Below are positions 13,976 through 18,483 of a stretch of DNA of 18,483 nt, piece by piece; the first letter of the stretch is position 1, and every line of letters begins with the position of its first letter. The DNA comes from Bacillota bacterium (GTDB lineage Bacteria; Bacillota; Clostridia; Lachnospirales; Lachnospiraceae), in NCBI GenBank assembly GCA_023398615.1, contig JAEWSD010000096.1:1-18483 (forward strand). Direction: 5' to 3'. The translations under genes and the position numbers were made by a program. The notes under the pieces are model-generated. The model was not told the origin of the DNA and did not search any database. It worked only from the letters and a program-made list of their open reading frames with translations.

Positions 13976-15824
13976 TGAAAAGAATGTGAGCCCAAGAAGA
14001 GGAAGAGGGCCAATGGGCGGCGGACCGATGGGCGGCATGGGCCCCGCAGAGAAGGCAAAAGATTTTAAAGGCTCCATTTCCAAACTGACAAAGTATATCG
14101 GTAAATATAAAATAAGAATCCTGGTGGTACTGTTATTTGCAATCGGCAGTACGATATTCTCCATAGTGGGCCCGAAGATTCTCGGTAATGTTACGACCGA
14201 CCTGTTTGAAGGGCTTAAGAATAAGCTCTCGGGGACAGGAGGAATTGACTTTAACAGTATTGGCAGAACCCTGCTTATATTGCTGGGCTTATACGTTATC
14301 AGCGCCTTCTTTTCTGTCGTTCAGGGCTTTGTTATGACCGGTATTTCCCAGAAGGTTACCTATCAGCTCAGAAAAGAAATCTCTGAGAAGATCAACCGGA
14401 TGCCGATGAATTATTTTGAGACGAAGACCCACGGAGAGGTACTGTCCAGAGTAACGAATGATGTGGACACCTTAAGCTTAAGCCTGAATCAGAGTATCAC
14501 CCAGATCATTACCTCCGTTACAATGGTAATCGGTATTCTTGTAATGATGCTTTCGATCAGTCCTACCATGACCTTGATTGCGATTCTGACAATTCCGATT
14601 TCTGTTGGGCTTGTCACCGTAATTGTGAAGAAGTCCCAAAAATACTTTATTTCTCAGCAGGAATACCTGGGGCACGTTAACGGACAGGTCGAGGAGGTAT
14701 ACGGCGGACATCTGGTAGTTAAGGTATTTAACGGAGAAAAGAGGGTAATCGAAGAGTTTGACAAGGCTAATAACACCCTGTATGAATCCGCGTGGAAATC
14801 CCAATTTCTGTCCGGGATGATGATGCCTATTATTATCTTTGTAGGAAATATCGGATATGTTGCGGTATCCATCCTTGGTGGTTATCTGGCAATCAAAAAC
14901 CGCATCCAGGTTGGTGACATCCAGTCCTTTATCCAGTATGTGCGGAGCTTTAACCAGCCGATTTCACAGCTGTCACAGATCTCGAACCAGCTGCAGCAGA
15001 CGGCGGCAGCAGCAGAAAGGATCTTTGAATTCCTGGGTGAGGAAGAGGAAGAGCAGACTGTTCCCAACCCTGTATCGGTACAGGAGCTGGCAAGCAGAGT
15101 GGAATTCAGGCATGTTAAATTCGGTTATAATCCCGATAAGATAATCATTAATGATTTCTCCGCACAGATTAAGCCGGGTCAGAAGATCGCTATTGTAGGG
15201 CCTACCGGGGCGGGCAAGACAACAATGGTTAAGCTTTTGATGCGCTTTTATGATGTAAATGCAGGAGAGATTCTGATTGACGGACATAATATTAAAGATT
15301 TTAACCGCGGTGAATTACGCGAGCTGTTCGGAATGGTGTTACAGGATACCTGGCTGTTTAACGGTTCCATCATGGACAATATCCGTTACGGTAAGGAGGA
15401 TGCATCGGATGAAGAGGTAATTGCCGCAGCAAAGGCGGCACATGCCCATCATTTTATTTCGACTCTGCCGGACGGTTATCAGATGGAGCTGAATGAAGAG
15501 GCAAGCAATGTATCACAGGGACAAAAGCAGCTTCTGACGATTGCCCGGGCCATCCTTGCCGATCCGAAGATATTGATTCTTGACGAAGCCACCAGCTCGG
15601 TGGATACGAGGACGGAAGTAAGAATCCAAAAAGCTATGGATAACCTGATGAAGGGAAGAACAAGCTTTATCATTGCACACAGGCTCTCAACCATACGTGA
15701 TGCGGACCTGATCCTGGTCATGAGTGATGGGGATATCGTCGAGCAGGGGAGTCATGAGGAGCTGATCGCCAAGAATGGCTTCTACGCGAACCTGTATAAC
15801 TCACAGTTTGAACAGACGGCGTAA
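13965..15824 (+). CDS. ABC exporter subunit 2, catalytic partner
   Basis: This 619-residue half-transporter starts 11 nt inside the preceding gene, with AAAGGAGG (13948-13955) upstream. A Gly/Met/Pro-rich cytoplasmic head (about residues 10-28, GPMGGGPMGGMGP) precedes six membrane segments and the ATPase domain. Walker A is GPTGAGKTT (412-420), Walker B has the catalytic pair D540-E541 (LDEATSSVD) and the switch histidine is H572 (AHRLST), all intact. The signature is altered to VSQGQ (516-520). That altered signature would face the degenerate Walker site of subunit 1, so the pair has one active and one inactive ATP site, the classic heterodimer asymmetry. Followed by a strong terminator, it ends the MarR-controlled operon. 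Likely function is export of a drug, lipid or peptide across the cytoplasmic membrane. Confidence 0.94.
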   Translation: MSNNEKNVSPRRGRGPMGGGPMGGMGPAEKAKDFKGSISKLTKYIGKYKIRILVVLLFAIGSTIFSIVGPKILGNVTTDLFEGLKNKLSGTGGIDFNSIGRTLLILLGLYVISAFFSVVQGFVMTGISQKVTYQLRKEISEKINRMPMNYFETKTHGEVLSRVTNDVDTLSLSLNQSITQIITSVTMVIGILVMMLSISPTMTLIAILTIPISVGLVTVIVKKSQKYFISQQEYLGHVNGQVEEVYGGHLVVKVFNGEKRVIEEFDKANNTLYESAWKSQFLSGMMMPIIIFVGNIGYVAVSILGGYLAIKNRIQVGDIQSFIQYVRSFNQPISQLSQISNQLQQTAAAAERIFEFLGEEEEEQTVPNPVSVQELASRVEFRHVKFGYNPDKIIINDFSAQIKPGQKIAIVGPTGAGKTTMVKLLMRFYDVNAGEILIDGHNIKDFNRGELRELFGMVLQDTWLFNGSIMDNIRYGKEDASDEEVIAAAKAAHAHHFISTLPDGYQMELNEEASNVSQGQKQLLTIARAILADPKILILDEATSSVDTRTEVRIQKAMDNLMKGRTSFIIAHRLSTIRDADLILVMSDGDIVEQGSHEELIAKNGFYANLYNSQFEQTA

Positions 15825-15884
15825 AAGGCACGGCGTAAATTAAGACCACAATGACGATTACAATGACAATAACTGTAAAATAAT

Positions 15885-15950
15885 AAAAAACCTGTCCCCG
15901 GAATGTTCCTGCAAATTATTTCGCTGTAACACTCCGGGGGCAGGTTTTTT
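15885..15950. terminator. Strong bidirectional rho-independent terminator
   Basis: AAAAAACCTGTCCCCGGA (15885-15902) pairs with TCCGGGGGCAGGTTTTTT (15933-15950), with one T-G wobble, around a 30-nt loop. There is a run of six T after the stem on the plus strand, and six A before it serve the same role on the minus strand. It separates the convergent ABC and sirtuin genes and should stop both. Confidence 0.92.
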
Positions 15951-15975
15951 GGCAGTCTGCCGGTTTCTGCGTATA

Positions 15976-16701
15976 TTATTGAACCACCTTTTTTAAAGTC
16001 TCCCCAATGCTGTCATTTATGATAATATCTGCCATATTGTCATAGGAGGTGGAAGATTTATTGATCAATACCAGATGCTTCCCGTTAAAGTAACGGATCA
16101 GTCCGGAAGCCGGATACACCATAAGGGAGGTTCCCCCGATAATCAGGGTATCTGCCTTTGAAATAGCACGGACCGCACCGTTTACCGTAGCTTCATTCAG
16201 ACTTTCCTCATACAAAACCACATCCGGTTTTACGGTTCCCCCGCATTCTGTGCAGACCGGCACGCCCTTCGATTTTACGATAAAATCAAGGTCATAAAAC
16301 GCATGGCACTTCATACAGTAATTCCGGTGGACGGAACCGTGCAGTTCATAGACATTCCTGGAACCGGCCAGCTGGTGCAGGCCGTCGATGTTCTGGGTTA
16401 CTATTGCTTTTAGCTTTCCTCTTTCCTCAAGCTTGGCCAGGGCCATATGTGCGGCATTCGGCCCGGCTTCCCGGTAGATAAGCTTATCCCGGTAGAATTC
16501 GAAGAAATCCTCTGGGTATCTCAGGAAGAAAGTGTGGGATACCAGCTGTTCGGGAGTGAAGGTTTTATTCAGCTTCTGGTTGAATAAACCGCTGCTGCTC
16601 CTGAAATCCGGTATCCCCGATTCGGTGGATACCCCTGCCCCTCCGAAGAAAACAATATGACCGGAGCTGTTGATAACTTCCTTTAATCGCTCAATACTCA
16701 T
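15976..16701 (-). CDS. NAD-dependent protein deacylase (Sir2 family)
   Basis: The start at 16701 gives 241 residues; GAGGTGG lies about 10 nt upstream. In-frame ATGs 18 and 51 nt further upstream are possible but lack good ribosome sites, and family members such as Thermotoga Sir2 are about 245 residues. Visible motifs are the NAD-binding GAGVSTESGIPDFRS (21-35), TQNID (101-105), catalytic H120 in ELHGSVH, the zinc ligands C128, C131, C149 and C152, and GTSLMVYPAS. These residues are all intact, so the protein should remove acetyl or other acyl groups from lysines using NAD+, making nicotinamide and O-acyl-ADP-ribose. It has no signal peptide and should be cytoplasmic. It lies downstream of the MerR gene on the same strand, with a separate candidate promoter near 16803-16808. 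Confidence 0.93.
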   Translation of the reverse strand: MSIERLKEVINSSGHIVFFGGAGVSTESGIPDFRSSSGLFNQKLNKTFTPEQLVSHTFFLRYPEDFFEFYRDKLIYREAGPNAAHMALAKLEERGKLKAIVTQNIDGLHQLAGSRNVYELHGSVHRNYCMKCHAFYDLDFIVKSKGVPVCTECGGTVKPDVVLYEESLNEATVNGAVRAISKADTLIIGGTSLMVYPASGLIRYFNGKHLVLINKSSTSYDNMADIIINDSIGETLKKVVQ

Positions 16702-16756
16702 AATCCTGTGCCACCTCATTTCTGATTTATTAACGGGCTTAGAAGTTTTCATCGCC

Positions 16757-16793
16757 CGGTACCCTGTAACTGCTTAATCCTTACAAAGTACCG
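16757..16793 (-). promoter_or_regulatory. Stem-loop in the sirtuin gene leader
   Basis: On the minus strand CGGTACTTTGTAA pairs along 13 positions with TTACAGGGTACCG around an 11-nt loop; the only two non-Watson-Crick positions are G-U. A TATAAT box on the minus strand (plus coordinates 16803-16808) places the transcript start at about 16796, so the RNA would begin with this hairpin. The -35 box is poor. It could be a 5' stabilising structure or, as DNA, an operator at the transcription start. Confidence 0.45.
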
Positions 16794-16842
16794 ACTATAT
16801 TGATTATATCACTTCTGATCCGTTCCGGCACAAAAATTTGCA

Positions 16843-17607
16843 CTACCGGCTTTGTCCGGTATAGATAAGGATGGCATCTCTTAAAAATCTGGCCGTGCCG
16901 GGCTGTTCTTTGTCATAGTAGGCAGTGAATCTTTCATCCTCCACATACATCCGGGCCAGCCCCGCATGTGCCTCCTTGGAATAGCTGTCCCAGTAATAGC
17001 ACAGCCATCTGCGGTGCAGGTCGGCAGCCTCCTGTGCCAGTTCACCGGCCGGATCACCTGTTTTAAAGGCAAGCTTCAGGGTTTCCGACAGTTTGTCCGC
17101 AAGCCCGGTAACTTCCTGATATTCCTGTTCCGTCATGTTTTTGAGTTTTTGGTTCGATTTTTCAACCGTTTCACTGCCGTATTTTTCACGGATTTCTTTT
17201 CCGTACTTCTGCTCATTTTCATCAATCATCTTTTGTTTAAAGCCTTCAAACTTTTCTTTGTCACTCATAATAATTCTCCCTTCCTTCATTGCGATTGTTT
17301 TTTCCACATTTGCAATCAGTTTTTCCAACTGGTCCTTCCTTTCCAAAAGCTTCTCCCGGTGTTCCTTTAAGGCGTTGGCCGCGTCAAAAGACGGTGCGGT
17401 AAGAATGGTTTTGATACGGTCCAGGCTGATACCAAGCTCGCGATAGAACAATATCTGCTGTAACCGGTCAATTTCGGCCCTGCCGTAGATGCGGTACCCG
17501 GAGGAGCTTAATCTTGCGGGCTGAAGCAGTCCGATTTCATCATAGTATCTTAATGTCCTTGTACTGATTCCTGCCATTTGGCTTAATTTTTGTATGGTAT
17601 ATTCCAT
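16843..17607 (-). CDS. MerR-family regulator with TipAS-like ligand-binding domain
   Basis: The ATG at 17607 has GGAGG 8 nt upstream; a GTG at 17622 falls on the predicted transcription start and is rejected. The 254-residue protein has the MerR winged helix (about 1-70: YTIQKLSQMAGISTRTLRYYDEIGLL, then SSGYRIYG), a long charged coiled-coil dimer helix (about 75-112) and a helical C-terminal domain (about 118-250) like TipAS of Streptomyces TipAL and Mta of Bacillus. These regulators twist the promoter into an active form after binding drugs, including thiopeptides. The domain retains the WLCYYWDSYSKEAHAGLARMY-like helix and the terminal FLRDAILIY segment of the family. Its own promoter has the MerR-type spacer, so autoregulation is likely. 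A 6-bp stem TACCGG/CCGGTA overlaps the stop codon (16844-16861), followed on the minus strand by ATTTTTG; it may be a weak terminator. Confidence 0.92.
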   Translation of the reverse strand: MEYTIQKLSQMAGISTRTLRYYDEIGLLQPARLSSSGYRIYGRAEIDRLQQILFYRELGISLDRIKTILTAPSFDAANALKEHREKLLERKDQLEKLIANVEKTIAMKEGRIIMSDKEKFEGFKQKMIDENEQKYGKEIREKYGSETVEKSNQKLKNMTEQEYQEVTGLADKLSETLKLAFKTGDPAGELAQEAADLHRRWLCYYWDSYSKEAHAGLARMYVEDERFTAYYDKEQPGTARFLRDAILIYTGQSR

Positions 17608-17628
17608 GATTTTTTCCTCCACAAGATC

Positions 17629-17659
17629 ATGATAAACTATTACGTTACGTTAATGTCAA
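17629..17659 (-). promoter_or_regulatory. MerR-type promoter with 19-bp spacer
   Basis: On the minus strand TTGACA (plus 17654-17659) and TATCAT (17629-17634) are 19 bp apart instead of 17. The spacer contains the dyad ACGT-A-ACGT (about 17642-17650). A lengthened spacer holding the operator is the hallmark of MerR-family activation. The leader is only about 15 nt, with GGAGG at 17616-17620. Confidence 0.75.
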
Positions 17660-17702
17660 GAGAATTATTTTGGGGCAATTTTTAGGGTACTATACTAGTG
17701 AC

Positions 17703-17997
17703 GGTTGCGGATAAGGGCAGAGGCTGCCCCATGCTGTGAGAAGAAGTCAGATGCAGGATTACTGGCACTTCTAAGGCATCTCGCTCACTTGAAACAATCA
17801 GACCGCGCAAGAACTCCTCAAGGGATAACAGGGAAACCTACACCGTAGCTTCCCCTGTTATCCCTCTCGTCAGACATTTGCGCTCGTGCGAATTATCGCA
17901 CGTCTGATTTGACCGTTCTCTCGATACCTAAGAATTGCACGTAACCTGCAAATGCTTTTCTCACAGCATGGGACGGTCTCTGCCCTTATCTGCAACC
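17703..17997. repeat. 295-bp structured element bounded by a 40-bp inverted repeat
   Basis: The ends 17703-17742 and 17958-17997 are complementary at 36 of 40 positions; three of the four exceptions become G-U pairs in a plus-strand RNA. Inside are further stems: AATCAGAC/GTCTGATT (17796-17803 with 17902-17909), a perfect 13-bp stem AGGGATAACAGGG/CCCTGTTATCCCT (17821-17833 with 17853-17865) topped by CTAC/GTAG, and CGTGCGA-ATTA-TCGCACG (17885-17902). Two alternative small stems lie near 17742-17781. No coding frame is convincing. This fills most of the roughly 575-bp gap between the MerR gene and the last gene. It may be a non-autonomous mobile element or a structured noncoding RNA; I do not recognise a known family. 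Confidence 0.65.
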
Positions 17998-18086
17998 TGT
18001 TTCTCTACTTTATTTAGCAGCATAAAATTTGCCGGTTAAAAAATATAACAATTTTTTATTTTGCATTTGTATTTATAAAATATGTT

Positions 18087-18115
18087 TTGAAGATTATTAC
18101 AAATTATACTATAAT
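18087..18115 (+). promoter_or_regulatory. Promoter of the terminal exported-protein gene
   Basis: TTGAAG at 18087-18092 and TATAAT at 18110-18115 are 17 nt apart. Predicted transcription starts near 18122, giving a leader of about 60 nt before the start codon at 18184. Confidence 0.6.
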
Positions 18116-18183
18116 ATAACAGTACTTATGATTGAAGTTTATTTGCAGGAATTTACGAAATATCGATTTACAGGAGAATATGA

Positions 18184-18483
18184 ATGGGAAGAATATTTGC
18201 AATAGTTTTGATGATATGTATGTTTTTAATATCGGCCGGTGGCAATGGTAACGATAAATATGCAAATTCTGCAGCAGGTGAAGTTGTTTCTGAAAAAGAT
18301 TTAATGAATTCTGAAAAGGAGATCGAATTGTTGGAAGATTTGATTGGAAGGTCTGCCACCGAGTTAAATCAGGAAGATATAGAATTGTTATTACAAACAC
18401 CGGTTTTAACTTTATGCGAAATATTTGACTATCCCGTTCCGACAATATATAATTGCTGGATGATGGGGTGCACCGTAAGCAGT
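18184..18483 (+). CDS. Small exported protein of unknown function, 3' end outside the window
   Basis: An ATG at 18184 is preceded by AGGAGA (18172-18177) with a 6-nt gap, and the frame stays open for 100 codons to the window edge. An ATG 4 nt earlier is in another frame that ends after 23 codons. Residues 1-18 (MGRIFAIVLMICMFLISA) form a typical signal peptide: one positive charge, a hydrophobic core, small residues before the likely cut. There is no lipobox cysteine after it. The exported part starts Gly/Asn-rich, continues with an acidic amphipathic helix-like region (about 33-70, with EKEIELLEDLIG and NQEDIELLLQ) and then a Cys-containing segment (C78, C91, C96). I do not recognise the family. 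It has no operon partner in view. Confidence 0.65.
   Translation, partial: MGRIFAIVLMICMFLISAGGNGNDKYANSAAGEVVSEKDLMNSEKEIELLEDLIGRSATELNQEDIELLLQTPVLTLCEIFDYPVPTIYNCWMMGCTVSS

Noticed and set aside
15848..15870. Tandem 12-nt repeat ACAATGACRAT after the ABC operon.
   Set aside because: Only two short imperfect units in AT-rich DNA; likely chance.
16966..17446. Plus-strand open frames of 103-134 codons antisense to the MerR gene.
   Set aside because: They mirror the charged coiled-coil coding of the MerR gene, have low-complexity Phe/Leu content and no ribosome site.
17821..17865. AGGGATAACAGGG occurs twice in inverted orientation and matches the 13-bp core of the I-SceI homing endonuclease site.
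   Set aside because: The flanking bases differ from the full 18-bp site on both copies, and the two copies are simply the arms of a hairpin inside the 295-bp element. Treated as coincidence.
18104..18445. Minus-strand open frames of 63 and 113 codons near the window end.
   Set aside because: They are antisense to the well-supported exported-protein gene and lack ribosome sites.
1..18483. CRISPR arrays, tRNA or rRNA genes, intact transposases, phage genes and integrase attachment sites.
   Set aside because: I looked for repeat-spacer patterns, conserved tRNA arms and transposase-like frames and saw none.

Overview
This window most likely comes from an anaerobic Clostridia chromosome, probably Lachnospiraceae. 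The reasons are moderately AT-rich coding DNA with AT-rich intergenic regions, strong Shine-Dalgarno sequences, a lactate oxidation cluster built on a ferredoxin-containing electron-transfer flavoprotein, a corrinoid methionine synthase without the AdoMet domain, and a paired MarR/ABC exporter module of a type common in gut Clostridia. The family placement is inference from gene content and was not tested by any search.

Region 1 (57-6047) is a lactate utilisation locus: a FadR-type GntR regulator, then a probable operon of lactate permease, EtfB, EtfA with an N-terminal iron-sulfur domain, and an FAD lactate dehydrogenase. Together these would import lactate and oxidise it to pyruvate, passing electrons to NAD+ with flavin-based bifurcation as in the Acetobacterium woodii LctBCD complex. 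A near-consensus sigma-A promoter is followed by two 11-bp palindromes that are reverse complements of each other, a good fit for a lactate-released repressor.

Region 2 (6084-10614) is a methionine/one-carbon pair: a homocysteine methyltransferase-MTHFR fusion and a shortened MetH. A dyad upstream resembles a LysR-type activator site, and I see no riboswitch.

Region 3 (10569-10960) holds a stem-loop, a 164-bp palindromic repeat-like element and a minus-strand gene for a 52-residue acidic protein of unknown function.

Region 4 (11101-15950) is a MarR-regulated heterodimeric ABC exporter operon. It has a promoter and a symmetric operator candidate, overlapping cistrons, one degenerate ATP site, a large extra domain in the first subunit, and a strong terminator.

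Region 5 (15976-17659, minus strand) has a sirtuin deacylase with a stem-loop in its leader and a TipA-like MerR regulator whose promoter has the 19-bp spacer typical of MerR control.

Region 6 (17660-18483) is a gene-poor stretch dominated by a 295-bp structured element closed by a 40-bp inverted repeat, then the start of a gene for a small exported protein that runs off the window. The structured element is the least explained item here.
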